Positions 27,427 through 36,665 of a stretch of DNA of 64,000 nt are shown piece after piece. The stretch lies in NCBI GenBank assembly GCA_934168355.1, contig CAKPNI010000005.1:1-64000 (forward strand), given 5' to 3'. Source of the stretch: an uncultured Clostridia bacterium (GTDB taxonomy: Bacteria; Bacillota; Clostridia; TANB77; CAG-508). The notes under the pieces are model-generated. The model was not told the origin of the DNA, ran no database searches, and saw only the letters and a list, made by a program, of their open reading frames with translations. Within the stretch, counting starts at the first letter, position 1. Each line of letters opens with the position of its first letter. Position numbers and translations under genes: made by a program.

Positions 27427-29289
27427 ATGAGAAAATATGACAAAAATAAGGGAATTACTTTAATTGCTTTGGTTGTAAGTATTATTGTGCTTTTGATATT
27501 AGCAGGAATAAGCATAAATATGCTAACAGGAGAAAATGGAATAATAAGGCGAGCTGGAGAGGCAAAAAGTGCAACAGAAGTTGCGAATGAAAAAGAAGGT
27601 GTGCAAGAATCAGTTATTGTAGCAACAATGACAGATTCGACAATAACAGAAAGCAATTTAAAAACAGCACTAAACAATAGATTTGGAACCGGAAAAACAA
27701 CAGTAGAGGATAATAAAGATAATTCATATACTATTACAATAAACGATTCTAAAAGAGAATATACTATAGAAGATGATGGCTCTATATTTGATGGAGCATA
27801 TAGCAAATGGGATGGAACCAGTTCATCTGAACCAACAAACAAAACTTTGAATGAAATTCACATTTATACTGTACCAGAACTAAAATGGTTGGCAGACCAA
27901 GTTAATAATGAAGGAAATACTTTTGAAAATTATACTATTTATTTGGAAAATAACTTGGACTTAGGTGCTAGAGGTAGTGATGATAATTGGGAAACTAGCG
28001 AGAATGAGAGTGTGAAGTGGACAGCTATTGGAAAAACTTCGACTAATATGTTGAAAGGAACTTTTGAGGGAAATAATCATGTTATAAAGGGTGTTTATGT
28101 TAATAGTGAGGATAGTTTTAATGGTATATTTGGAAATTCTTGGTCTATACAAAATTTGACGGTGAAAAATAGTTATATAAAAGGAGGTGAGCAAACCGGG
28201 GGAATAGTTGGACGTTTAAGAGATGGAGAAGTAAAGAATTGTCATAATATTAATACAATGGTTGTTATTATAGATAACAATTATTTTGGTGGAGGAATAA
28301 TTGGAGCAGCAAGTTCTGGTAGCATAATAGATTGCAGTAATACTGGAATGATTGTCGGAAATAAACGTATATATGGAAATTACGAATATAGTATTGTTGC
28401 TGGAATAGTAGGGACAACATCTGGTAATGTAAAAGTTTCAAGTTGTTATAATAGTGGAAATGTAGTAGGTAAAGGAAGCATAGTTGGAGGAATAGTGGCA
28501 CAAGCAAAAGCAACAACACAGATTTTAGATTCTTATAATATTGGAAAAGTGACGGGACCAAGAGATACTGGAGGAATAGTAGGAGGTACATATGGTTCTT
28601 CGGAAGTATCAAACAGCTACAATATAGGAAATATTAATGGAACAGAAATAGTAGGAGGTATAGTAGGAGCGACACACGATTCTTCAACGGTATCAAATAG
28701 CTACAACACAGGAAATATCAATGGAACAGAGAGTGTTGGAGGTATAGTAGGAGGCACATATAGTTCTTCAACAGTATCAAACAACTACAACACAGGAAAT
28801 ATCAGTGGAACGAACTTCATTGGAGGAATAGTTGGAACAGCTACTAATATAATAACAAAATGTTATAATACAGGAAATATTGTAAGTAATGGAACAGAGG
28901 GCACTGGCGGAATAGTTGGAACTTGTGTAACAAAAATTCCCCAAAATATCAGCCTATGCTACAACTCAGGAAAAGTCCAAGCACCAGAAAATGCAGGAGG
29001 AATAAGTGGCTATTTAGGGGCAGAAGGCTATGGAGCTCAAGAATACAAATGTTATAACAAAGGAAAAATAATATGTACAACAGACACAACAGGACAAGGA
29101 GAAATCATAGGAAAAACAGCTACTGATGCAACTATTACTGATTGCTATTACTATACAACTGATACTAGTAGATATGGAATAGGAACAACAAATAGTGGAG
29201 GAAACATAGAAACACTAAGAGCTGGAACTCAACGCACAGAACAAGATTTTAAATCATATGATGAATTTATAAAATGGATAGAAAAATAA
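27427..29289 (+). CDS. Pseudopilin-leader surface protein with GLUG repeats
   Basis: 620 residues. The leader MRKYDKNKGITLIALVVS and helix are nearly identical, at DNA level too, to those of the gene at 25740. Residues about 130-220 form a lead-in domain (ALNEIHIYTVPELKWLADQVN-type; common before GLUG repeats). About ten GLUG-type units follow, e.g. GGIVGGTYSSSTVSNNYNTG, which fold as a beta-helix in related surface adhesins and peptidases. No catalytic residues are evident. ATG 27427 follows ATAGGAG. Its role is probably adhesion or matrix, by family only. Confidence 0.8.
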   Translation: MRKYDKNKGITLIALVVSIIVLLILAGISINMLTGENGIIRRAGEAKSATEVANEKEGVQESVIVATMTDSTITESNLKTALNNRFGTGKTTVEDNKDNSYTITINDSKREYTIEDDGSIFDGAYSKWDGTSSSEPTNKTLNEIHIYTVPELKWLADQVNNEGNTFENYTIYLENNLDLGARGSDDNWETSENESVKWTAIGKTSTNMLKGTFEGNNHVIKGVYVNSEDSFNGIFGNSWSIQNLTVKNSYIKGGEQTGGIVGRLRDGEVKNCHNINTMVVIIDNNYFGGGIIGAASSGSIIDCSNTGMIVGNKRIYGNYEYSIVAGIVGTTSGNVKVSSCYNSGNVVGKGSIVGGIVAQAKATTQILDSYNIGKVTGPRDTGGIVGGTYGSSEVSNSYNIGNINGTEIVGGIVGATHDSSTVSNSYNTGNINGTESVGGIVGGTYSSSTVSNNYNTGNISGTNFIGGIVGTATNIITKCYNTGNIVSNGTEGTGGIVGTCVTKIPQNISLCYNSGKVQAPENAGGISGYLGAEGYGAQEYKCYNKGKIICTTDTTGQGEIIGKTATDATITDCYYYTTDTSRYGIGTTNSGGNIETLRAGTQRTEQDFKSYDEFIKWIEK

Positions 29290-29349
29290 AATATATATAA
29301 CTCAAAATCATATATATGTATATTTTTAAGGTAGTGCTAAAAAGAAAAT

Positions 29350-29388
29350 GAGAAAAGAGCAAAAACATTGCTGTTTTCTCTTTTTTTG
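29350..29388 (+). terminator. Rho-independent terminator
   Basis: GAGAAAAGAGCAA pairs with TTGCTGTTTTCTC (one mismatch) and is followed by seven T. It closes the surface-protein gene; the rest of 29290-29511 is AT-rich with no gene. Confidence 0.85.
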
Positions 29389-29511
29389 ACGCTTTAGTAA
29401 AAACCTAAAAAATTTACTATACAAAAAATTAAAAAATGTATATCAAATTAGTTGAAAAATGTATATTAAATATTTAAAAGCAATAAAATACAAAAACATT
29501 TCCAATACCAC

Positions 29512-29540
29512 TTGAACACAACAAAACTTTGTGATATAGT
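29512..29540 (+). promoter_or_regulatory. Sigma-A-type promoter of the acyl-CoA ligase gene
   Basis: TTGAAC (29512-29517), 17-bp spacer, TATAGT (29535-29540), 29 bases before the TTG start. Confidence 0.75.
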
Positions 29541-29569
29541 ATTAAAAACTAGATAAGGAGTGGATAAAT

Positions 29570-31282
29570 TTGAAGAAAAAAATCAATTATTTCAAAACAT
29601 ACGAAATAGAAGATTTAAAAGACATGTTAGAAAAAACAGCCAATAAAAATAGCACAAAAACAGCATTTAAAGTAAAAGATAATAGTGGAAAAATAATAAA
29701 CAAAACCTATATAGATTTCAAAAACGATGTACAAAATCTATCAACAAAACTAATACAAATGGGACTACAAAACCAAAGAATAGCAGTAATAGGAAAAAAT
29801 AGCTACTCTTGGGCAGTATCATATTTAGCATCAACCATAATAGGAATAGTAGTGCCAATAGATAAAGAAGCATCAAAAGAAAATATAAAAGAATTTTTAA
29901 ATGTATCAAACTCTAAAGCAGTAATTGCGGATGACAAATACCTAAACGAAATTTTTGAGTTCAAATCAGAGCTAAAAAATGAAACAATATTAATAGATAT
30001 GCAAAATACATCAAAATACACTAATTTATCAGATTTAATGACAGATGGCAAAAAATTGATTGATGGTGGAAACAAAGACTACGAAAACATCAAAATAAAT
30101 CCAGATGAAATGAAAATATTATTATTCACATCAGGAACAACAGGAAACTCAAAAGCAGTTATGTTATCACATAAAAATATATGCTCAAATATAGTTTCAA
30201 TTGCAAGCATAGTAAAAGTAGACAATTCCACAAAAGTATTATCAATTTTACCTTTACATCATACATATGAATGCACAATAGGATATTTACTAGTAGTATA
30301 TGGTGGAGGAACAATATGCTATTGTGAGGGACTAAGATATATTACAAAAAATATACAAGAATATCAGCCAACATTTATACTATGTGTGCCACTACTTTTA
30401 GAAAATGTATATAAAAAAGTAATAAAAACATTAAAATCAAGTTTGCCAGAAAAATATACAAAAGACGAAAGCAAAATAATAGATAATTTACCATTCTATC
30501 TAAAAGGAATAGTAAAAAAGAAAGTAAAGAAATCACTAGGCGGAAAAATAAAAACATTTATAGTAGGGGCTGCAGCAATCAAACCAGAATTAGTAGAAGT
30601 ATTTTTTAAACTTGGAATAAAGGTTTTACAGGGATATGGCTTAACAGAATGTTCACCTTTAGTTGCAGGAAACAACGATTTTTACTACAAAGCAGCATCT
30701 TGTGGAATGCCAATACCAAATGTAGAATATAAAATAGACAATCCAAATGATGAGGGAATTGGAGAGATAATTGTAAAAGGTCAAAATATCATGCTTGGAT
30801 ATTATAAAAATGAAGAAGCAACTAAAAAGGTATTAAAAGATGGATGGTTTCATACAGGTGATTTGGGCTATATTGATGATGAAGAATTTTTGTATATTTC
30901 AGGTAGAAGCAAGAACATGATTTTAACAAAAAACGGAGAAAATATTTACCCAGAAGAAATTGAAAATATTTTAAATGATGATGATTTAATAGAAGAATCA
31001 CTAGTTATTGGAACATCAAATGGAAAAGATGATGTTCAAGTTAAAGCTAAGATATTTCCAAATATAGAAGCGATTAAAGAATATCTTGGAAATAAGTTTC
31101 CTACTAAGGAAGAGATAAGTAAGATATTAAATGAAGCTGTAAAAAAAGCAAATGCAAAATTGCCTAATTTTAAACATATTAAGTCTTTTAAGATTATGGA
31201 TGAAGATTTTGAAAGAACTACAACTAATAAGGTTAAGAGATTTGGTAAGAATGTCGAGGATGATGATAGTAAGGAAAAATGA
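29570..31282 (+). CDS. AMP-forming long-chain acyl-CoA/acyl-ACP ligase
   Basis: 570 residues of the ANL superfamily. A3 core LLFTSGTTGNSKAVMLSHKN, the A5 region GYGLTECSPLV, A7 GWFHTGDLGYID and A8 ISGRSKNMILTKNGENIYPEEIE are intact; a Lys near the C-terminus (TTTNKVKRFGK) fits the catalytic A10 Lys. It activates a fatty acid with ATP. Start TTG 29570 lies seven bases after AAGGAGTGG. It is a single-gene unit with promoter and terminator. The exact acyl substrate cannot be read from sequence. Confidence 0.88.
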   Translation: MKKKINYFKTYEIEDLKDMLEKTANKNSTKTAFKVKDNSGKIINKTYIDFKNDVQNLSTKLIQMGLQNQRIAVIGKNSYSWAVSYLASTIIGIVVPIDKEASKENIKEFLNVSNSKAVIADDKYLNEIFEFKSELKNETILIDMQNTSKYTNLSDLMTDGKKLIDGGNKDYENIKINPDEMKILLFTSGTTGNSKAVMLSHKNICSNIVSIASIVKVDNSTKVLSILPLHHTYECTIGYLLVVYGGGTICYCEGLRYITKNIQEYQPTFILCVPLLLENVYKKVIKTLKSSLPEKYTKDESKIIDNLPFYLKGIVKKKVKKSLGGKIKTFIVGAAAIKPELVEVFFKLGIKVLQGYGLTECSPLVAGNNDFYYKAASCGMPIPNVEYKIDNPNDEGIGEIIVKGQNIMLGYYKNEEATKKVLKDGWFHTGDLGYIDDEEFLYISGRSKNMILTKNGENIYPEEIENILNDDDLIEESLVIGTSNGKDDVQVKAKIFPNIEAIKEYLGNKFPTKEEISKILNEAVKKANAKLPNFKHIKSFKIMDEDFERTTTNKVKRFGKNVEDDDSKEK

Positions 31283-31287
31283 TTATA

Positions 31288-31320
31288 AAAAACAGTATCT
31301 TTTGCAAGATACTGTTTTTT
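31288..31320 (+). terminator. Rho-independent terminator after the ligase gene
   Basis: AACAGTATCTT pairs with AAGATACTGTT around TTGC and ends in T7. Confidence 0.9.
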
Positions 31321-31322
31321 GC

Positions 31323-31366
31323 ATTGGGGACGGTTCTTTTTGCGAAAAGAACCGTCCCCAATACGA
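31323..31366 (+). repeat. REP-like GGGGACGGTTCTTTT palindrome
   Basis: ATTGGGGACGGTTCTTTT, TGCG, AAAAGAACCGTCCCCAAT is a perfect inverted repeat. It sits between two convergent genes, so not every copy is a 5' leader. Confidence 0.9.
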
Positions 31367-31371
31367 AAAAA

Positions 31372-32318
31372 TTATTTTTTAGAATTCTGCACAGCCCTAA
31401 ATGTCTCATTAGTTCTATTAAAGAATTGAGTCAAAGGCTCTTTCTTATCCATACTATCAATAACCTGAGCCACAAAATAAGACATATCAACACTATGGAA
31501 CCAATCATAACTTGAAAACTCAGTAGGAATGTAAGAAAGGTTAGTGGTATAAAGAGAATCAAACAACCCTTTATCATGAGCTTCTAAAAACTTATCAAAC
31601 CCCTCTGTAAATAAAGCAAAAGTACAAGTAATACAAATTTTATTAGCCCCCATTTCGCGTAATTTTTGTGAAACCTCAATTACAGAACCACCAGAAGCAA
31701 TCATGTCATCAACAATTACAACATTCTTCCCTTTAACATCACTTCCCATGTAAGTATGAGCAACTACTGGATTTTTGCCATTTACAAGTTTACTTAAGTC
31801 ACGTCTTTTGTAAAATACACCAACATCACATCCTATAATTTCAGCATAGTAACGAGCTCTTTCCATTGCTCCAAAGTCAGGGCTTATTACTATAGAATTT
31901 TCGAAAATTGTTGGGTTATTTGAAGCCATTTCTTCTATAATCGTACTTGATGGGTAGAAGTTGTCAAAAGATAGACTAGGTGTTGCATTTATAACATTTG
32001 GGTCATGTGCATCAAATGTTACAATACTTTTTACTCCTAATCTTTCAAGTTCCTGAAGTGCTATTGCACAATCTAGTGACTCTCTTCCTTTTCTGCGATG
32101 TTGTCTTGCTTGGTATAATAAAGGCATAACGACAGTTACTTTAGTGCTATGTCCACAAGTTGCAGAAATTACTCTTTTTATATCTTGAAAATGCTCATCA
32201 GGCATCATTTCATGGTCTTTTCCGTGGAATTTATAGGTAACTCCATATTTTGTTCAACTTTCTGTCCAAATTCTTTGCAATTATCTAATACTAGTAATGC
32301 TAAATCATTTTTTGACAT
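31372..32318 (-). pseudogene. prs: Ribose-phosphate pyrophosphokinase-like gene with N-terminal deletion and frame break
   Basis: Read on the minus strand, a normal promoter, AGAAGGA ribosome site and ATG (32318) start MSKNDLALLVLDNCKEFG, but the frame hits TGA near 32209. The conserved enzyme reappears in another frame as KYGVTYKFHGKDHEMMPDEHF (before 32209) and runs 278 further residues: HFQDIKRVISATCGHSTKV, ARQHRRKGRESLDC, ITFDAHDPNV and the PRPP loop VVIVDDMIASGGSVIE. About 80 residues of the family's N-terminal domain are missing between the two parts. The offset is -1/+2 and not at CGG, so it is unlike the recoded genes. Translation from ATG 32208 would give a protein without the N-domain. 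PRPP synthase is normally essential, so a second copy or an assembly deletion is likely. Confidence 0.75.
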
Positions 32319-32369
32319 ATTTATTTCCTTCTTAATAGGCTTAGCGTTTATTTTTAGCTAGCTATTCTT

Positions 32370-32398
32370 ATTATATTTTGGGGTGCAGAAAAAGTCAA
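32370..32398 (-). promoter_or_regulatory. Promoter of prs (minus strand)
   Basis: On the minus strand TTGACT (32398-32393), 17-base spacer, TATAAT (32375-32370). The promoter is near-consensus and intact, so the prs lesion looks recent. Confidence 0.75.
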
Positions 32399-32413
32399 GC
32401 AATCATGAAAATT

Positions 32414-32442
32414 TTGACGAAAAATGATATTTGTGTTATACT
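32414..32442 (+). promoter_or_regulatory. Promoter of the foreign P-loop gene
   Basis: TTGACG (32414-32419), 17-bp spacer, TATACT (32437-32442). It is divergent from the prs promoter, 16 bases away. Confidence 0.75.
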
Positions 32443-32512
32443 GTTTTATGGTAGCAATGCAATCAGAAAATTGTGTTTTTTGCAATTTTCGAATGAAAAG
32501 GAGGTAAAATGC

Positions 32513-33259
32513 ATGCCTAAGAAAATAGCAGAATTAAAAGAGATGAACTATAAAGAAGCATACAACTTCTTTATAAAAGAGTCTCGGGATGGTACGAGAG
32601 AGGCTGTAGAATATATCTACAAAGTGGCCAAAAAGTGTCATCCACAAGACATAAGGGGCGGTAGTGTACCAAAGGAAATCTATCAGGGAGGTTGGCTCAT
32701 ACTGATAGATGGTGAAACTTGCTCGGGAAAGACAAGAATTGCCAATGAAATTAAGGCTCGATATCCAGATACAGTTGAAGTTGTGGATATTGATGCCATC
32801 TGTCTGGATTTTATCCGGAAAGAAATGGCAACATTTGAAGATAATTCAGAGGAACAGATCAATTTCCTCAAAAATGTCTTCGAATATGTTGACAAGTTCG
32901 TCTCCACGAACTTGGAGGCGATCGTTGCCCAAAAATCTGCCGGTGGCAGTAAATCCGTAATAGTGCCCAATGTATATTTAGATACGTTGAGCAGAGTTGT
33001 TACAGCAACGACTCTCGGAAAACACTTTGAAAAAAGTGCTTTCTTGACAGTACACGAGAGTTGGGAAACACTTATAAGTTTTTTCGAGAAACGGAAGAAC
33101 TTATACCCGAAAGCAGATGAAGGGGTTATTGCTTTGCAAGTTTCAGAAGCAAAACGCCAATATGATGCCATGGAGGAAGTTCTTGCCGGAACCAAATATT
33201 ATTTAGGTTTTGGTACAGATCTGTCGTTCATTGTAAATAAGGAGACTGATTTATATTAG
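32513..33259 (+). CDS. P-loop nucleoside-kinase-like protein of foreign codon usage
   Basis: 248 residues. Walker A is GETCSGKTRIANEI (about residue 68), followed by VVDIDAICLDFIRKEM, which resembles the Mg/nucleoside part of uridine-kinase or zeta/chloramphenicol-phosphotransferase folds. I cannot assign a substrate. ATG 32513 follows AAAAGGAGG. Codon use is unlike the neighbours: many C/G-ending codons and three in-frame CGG codons (32585, 32816, 33092), two of them CGGA, with no frame change. This marks recent transfer, and if CGG is recoded in this host the protein would not be made correctly. Confidence 0.75.
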   Translation: MPKKIAELKEMNYKEAYNFFIKESRDGTREAVEYIYKVAKKCHPQDIRGGSVPKEIYQGGWLILIDGETCSGKTRIANEIKARYPDTVEVVDIDAICLDFIRKEMATFEDNSEEQINFLKNVFEYVDKFVSTNLEAIVAQKSAGGSKSVIVPNVYLDTLSRVVTATTLGKHFEKSAFLTVHESWETLISFFEKRKNLYPKADEGVIALQVSEAKRQYDAMEEVLAGTKYYLGFGTDLSFIVNKETDLY

Positions 33260-33267
33260 GCCTTGAG

Positions 33268-33317
33268 AAGAACCTTATTGCATATTGTAAATATGTGCAA
33301 CAAGGTTCTTTTTTTAT
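33268..33317 (+). terminator. Rho-independent terminator
   Basis: AAGAACCTTATTGCATAT pairs imperfectly with ATGTGCAACAAGGTTCTT and is followed by a T run. Confidence 0.85.
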
Positions 33318-33415
33318 ATATGTGAAGGCAAAATTTATATAAAAATTCACGAAAATAGGTTGCGAAAACCAAAAAATTGATATAAAATAAGCAAAAAAGG
33401 AAAGAAGGTATTTTT

Positions 33416-34726
33416 ATGGAACTAAAGATTGATTTTGAAAAAGTAGGGATAGATAAAAAAGAAATAATGAAACATAAAGAACAAGTAGAAAATATACATA
33501 AAGACTTACATAGAAGAGCATCAAAAGAAGACGATTTTGTAGGATGGTTAGAATTACCATCAAACTATGACAAAAAAGAATTCAAAAGAATACAAACAGC
33601 GGCAAAAAGAATAAACAAAGACTCAGACATATTACTAGTAATAGGAATAGGAGGCTCATATTTAGGTGCAAGAGCAGTAATAGAAGCACTAAGTAGTTCA
33701 TTTTACAACATGCAAACACTAAAACAAAGAAAACACACATTGGTACTATTTGCAGGAAACAATCTAAGTCCAAATTACATAAATGACTTAATAGAGGTAA
33801 TAGGAGATAAAGATTTCTCAATAAATGTTATATCTAAATCAGGAACAACAACAGAACCTGCAATAGCATTTAGGATATTCAGAGAAATACTAGAAAACAA
33901 ATATGGAATAGATGAAGCAAGAAGCAGAATATATGTAACAACAGACAAAGAAAAAGGGGCACTAAAAAAATTATCAGAAGAAGAAGGATATGAAACATTT
34001 GTAATTCCAGACAATGTAGGTGGAAGATTTTCAGTACTTACACCAGTCGGATTACTTCCAATAGCAGTTTCGGGAATAGATATAGAAAAATTGATGAAGG
34101 GTGCAAAACTTGCTCAAGATAACTATAATGACGAAAAATTAAAATACAATGAATGCTATCAATATGCAGTAATAAGAAACCTTTTATATCAAGATGGAAA
34201 AACAACGGAAGTATTTGCAAACTATGAGCCAAAAATGCACTATATGACAGAATGGTTAAAACAACTATTTGGAGAAAGTGAGGGCAAAGAAGAAGAAGGA
34301 ATATTCCCAGCAGGAATAGACTTAACAACAGATTTACACTCAATGGGACAATATATGCAACAAGGTTTAAGAAATCTATTTGAAACAGTACTAAGTATAG
34401 AAAGTCCAAAATCAAATATCACAATAAATTCAGATGATGATAACCTAGATGGATTAAACTACTTAGCAGGAAAAGACCTAGACTATGTAAATAAAAAAGC
34501 AATGGAAGGAACAATAGAAGCACATGTATCAGGTGGGGTCCCAAATATAATATTTAAGATGGAAAAATTAGATGAAGAAAACTTAGGAGGATTAATATAT
34601 TTCTTTGAACTAGCATGTGCTATGTCTGGAAGCATATTAAAAGTAAATCCATTTAATCAACCGGGAGTTGAAGAATATAAGAAAAATATGTTCAGATTAC
34701 TAGAAAAACCGGGATATACAAAATAA
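33416..34726 (+). CDS. pgi: Glucose-6-phosphate isomerase
   Basis: 436 residues, the short bacterial form. [32 protein letters not shown] (SIS sugar-phosphate site), [14 protein letters not shown] and the C-terminal [16 protein letters not shown] are present. It interconverts glucose-6-P and fructose-6-P in glycolysis. It has its own leader with an AAAGAAGG ribosome site; the acyl-ACP thioesterase gene follows after 24 bases. Confidence 0.96.
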   Translation: MELKIDFEKVGIDKKEIMKHKEQVENIHKDLHRRASKEDDFVGWLELPSNYDKKEFKRIQTAAKRINKDSDILLVIGIGGSYLGARAVIEALSSSFYNMQTLKQRKHTLVLFAGNNLSPNYINDLIEVIGDKDFSINVISKSGTTTEPAIAFRIFREILENKYGIDEARSRIYVTTDKEKGALKKLSEEEGYETFVIPDNVGGRFSVLTPVGLLPIAVSGIDIEKLMKGAKLAQDNYNDEKLKYNECYQYAVIRNLLYQDGKTTEVFANYEPKMHYMTEWLKQLFGESEGKEEEGIFPAGIDLTTDLHSMGQYMQQGLRNLFETVLSIESPKSNITINSDDDNLDGLNYLAGKDLDYVNKKAMEGTIEAHVSGGVPNIIFKMEKLDEENLGGLIYFFELACAMSGSILKVNPFNQPGVEEYKKNMFRLLEKPGYTK

Positions 34727-34750
34727 TTTTATACAAAAAGAGGTAATTTA

Positions 34751-35476
34751 ATGAAATTTGAAAGAGAATATTATGTAGGAATAAAAGACATAGGACTAGA
34801 TGGCAAACTGTCAAATTATGGAATGTTAAGCATTTTAGAAGAGATAGCAAGTTCACATTCAGACACAGTTGGATATGGTGTAAATGATATTGATAAAAGA
34901 AAAAAAGTATGGCTATTAATGGATTGGAAATTGCAAATTTTAGAAAGAGCGAACTATGAAAGCAAAATAAAAGTAAAAACATGGGCAAGACCAATTACCA
35001 AAAGACCATTTTCAACATATCGTGATTTCGAAGTTTTTAATGGAGAAAAAAGAATAGCTATTGCAACATCAAAATGGATTTTGTTTGACTTAGAAACAAA
35101 TAAAATCGCTAAAATAACAGATGACATAATAGATTTGTATAAGCCAGAAGACGAGAAAGTATTTGAAAAAGACGAAATTGACAAGCTAAAAGAAACGGAA
35201 AACTTGGACAAATATATAAACTATGAGGTAAAAAGAGCAGACATAGATGTAAATAAACATATGCACAATTTAAATTACTTAAAATTAGCATATGAAGCTT
35301 TGCCAGAAGAAGTATATTATTCGAAAGAAAAAAGCAATGTAAGAATAATGTATAAACATCAAATATTACTAGGAGATAAAGTAAAATGCTATTATAATAA
35401 CATAGAAAACAAAGACATAATAACAGTAAAAAGCCAAGATGACAGCATTTTACATGCAATGATTGAATTAAGCTAA
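34751..35476 (+). CDS. Acyl-ACP thioesterase
   Basis: 241 residues with two hotdog halves. The N-terminal EYYVGIKDIGLDGKLS, WARPITKRPFSTYRDFEVF and, in the second half, the VNKHMHNLNYL motif with catalytic Asn/His match the FatA-like bacterial family. It releases fatty acids from ACP; an acyl ligase is encoded 3.5 kb upstream. disA follows closely. Confidence 0.88.
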   Translation: MKFEREYYVGIKDIGLDGKLSNYGMLSILEEIASSHSDTVGYGVNDIDKRKKVWLLMDWKLQILERANYESKIKVKTWARPITKRPFSTYRDFEVFNGEKRIAIATSKWILFDLETNKIAKITDDIIDLYKPEDEKVFEKDEIDKLKETENLDKYINYEVKRADIDVNKHMHNLNYLKLAYEALPEEVYYSKEKSNVRIMYKHQILLGDKVKCYYNNIENKDIITVKSQDDSILHAMIELS

Positions 35477-35494
35477 AAAGGGGTGAAGCAAAAA

Positions 35495-36571
35495 TTGAGA
35501 CAGAAAAATGAAGACAAAATAACAAATATTTTAAAGAAAATAGCTCCGGGAACACCAATAAGAGACGGACTAGAAAATATTTTAAAAGCAAGAACAGGAG
35601 CTTTATTACTTTTTACGGATAACGAAGAATACATAAAACAATTAGTTGATGGAGGATTCTTCATAAACGAAGATTATACATCATCAAAATTATACGAATT
35701 AGCAAAAATGGATGGAGCAATAGTATTAAGTGCAGATATGAAAAAAATATTATTTGCAAATGCAGAGCTTATTCCATCAAGTGATATACCAACTGTTGAA
35801 ACAGGAACAAGGCATAGAACTGCAGAAAGGACAGCAAAACAAACAGGGGAGCTTGTAATAAGTATTTCACAAAGAAGAAATATAATTACTATATTTATTG
35901 ATAATGAAAGATACATATTAGAAGACACAGAAGTCGTACTAAATAAGGCAAATCAAGCAATTCAGACATTAGAAAAATACAAAAAAGTATTTGACAGTAA
36001 ACTTAATATTTTAAATGAATACGAGTTTAATGATATAGTAACTTTGGAAAATGTCTTAAGTGTCTTACAAAGAGCAGAAATGGTTATGCAAATTGTAGGT
36101 GAAATTGAAAAACAAATTGCAGAACTTGGTGATGATGGAAGATTAGTAGACATGCAACTTGAGCAGTTAATGGGTGGAATTGAAAAAGAAGAAGAATTAA
36201 TAGTAAAAGATTATTCTTTAGTTGAAGATAAGACACCAAAAGAAATTTTAGAAGAAATTGCAAATCTATCTTATGAAGATTTGTTAAAAGAACAGAATAT
36301 TGCAAAAATCCTAGGTTATGACATATTTTCAGATTTTGATGAAGCATATGTTTATACAAGAGGATATAGAATATTAAGCAAAATCCCAAGAATGCCAGCT
36401 TCAATTGTAGACAATTTGGCAAAAAGTTTTAAATCTTTGCAACATATTATTGATGCTACAATAGAAGAACTTGACAATGTAGAGGGAATTGGAGAGGTAA
36501 GAGCTAGAAATATTAAATCATCTTTGAAGAGAATGCAAGAACAATTTGTATTTGACAATATAATAAATTAA
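35495..36571 (+). CDS. disA: Diadenylate cyclase DisA (DNA integrity scanning protein)
   Basis: 358 residues. DAC domain with MDGAIVLSAD (DGA) and GTRHRTAERTAKQTG (RHR), which bind ATP; a helical linker; and a C-terminal HhH DNA-binding domain (NVEGIGEVRARNIKSSLKRM). It makes c-di-AMP and scans DNA at sporulation onset. Start TTG 35495 lies eight bases after AAAAGGGGTG; GTG 35483 is part of that ribosome site. Confidence 0.95.
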   Translation: MRQKNEDKITNILKKIAPGTPIRDGLENILKARTGALLLFTDNEEYIKQLVDGGFFINEDYTSSKLYELAKMDGAIVLSADMKKILFANAELIPSSDIPTVETGTRHRTAERTAKQTGELVISISQRRNIITIFIDNERYILEDTEVVLNKANQAIQTLEKYKKVFDSKLNILNEYEFNDIVTLENVLSVLQRAEMVMQIVGEIEKQIAELGDDGRLVDMQLEQLMGGIEKEEELIVKDYSLVEDKTPKEILEEIANLSYEDLLKEQNIAKILGYDIFSDFDEAYVYTRGYRILSKIPRMPASIVDNLAKSFKSLQHIIDATIEELDNVEGIGEVRARNIKSSLKRMQEQFVFDNIIN

Positions 36572-36604
36572 GTGTAAAATGTGAAAGAAATTTTGAAATT
36601 TCGA

Positions 36605-36647
36605 ATTGGGGACGGTTCTTTTTTCAAAAAGGAACCGTCCCCATTTC
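36605..36647 (+). repeat. REP-like GGGGACGGTTC palindrome
   Basis: ATTGGGGACGGTTCTTTTTTC and AAAAAGGAACCGTCCCCAT form a near-perfect hairpin directly before AGAGGAGGA of the cyclophilin gene. Confidence 0.9.
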
Positions 36648-36665
36648 AAAAAGAGGAGGAAGAAA

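Noticed and set aside
32200..32275. The CCACGGA in the prs break as an eighth CGG site
   Set aside because: In neither relevant frame is CGG a codon (TTC CAC GGA downstream, TCC ACG GAA upstream), the offset is -1, and about 80 residues are missing. It is a deletion.
34692..36558. Long antisense open frames opposite thioesterase and disA
   Set aside because: They are rich in Leu, Phe and Tyr as expected from the complement of AT-rich coding DNA, lack ribosome sites and match no family.
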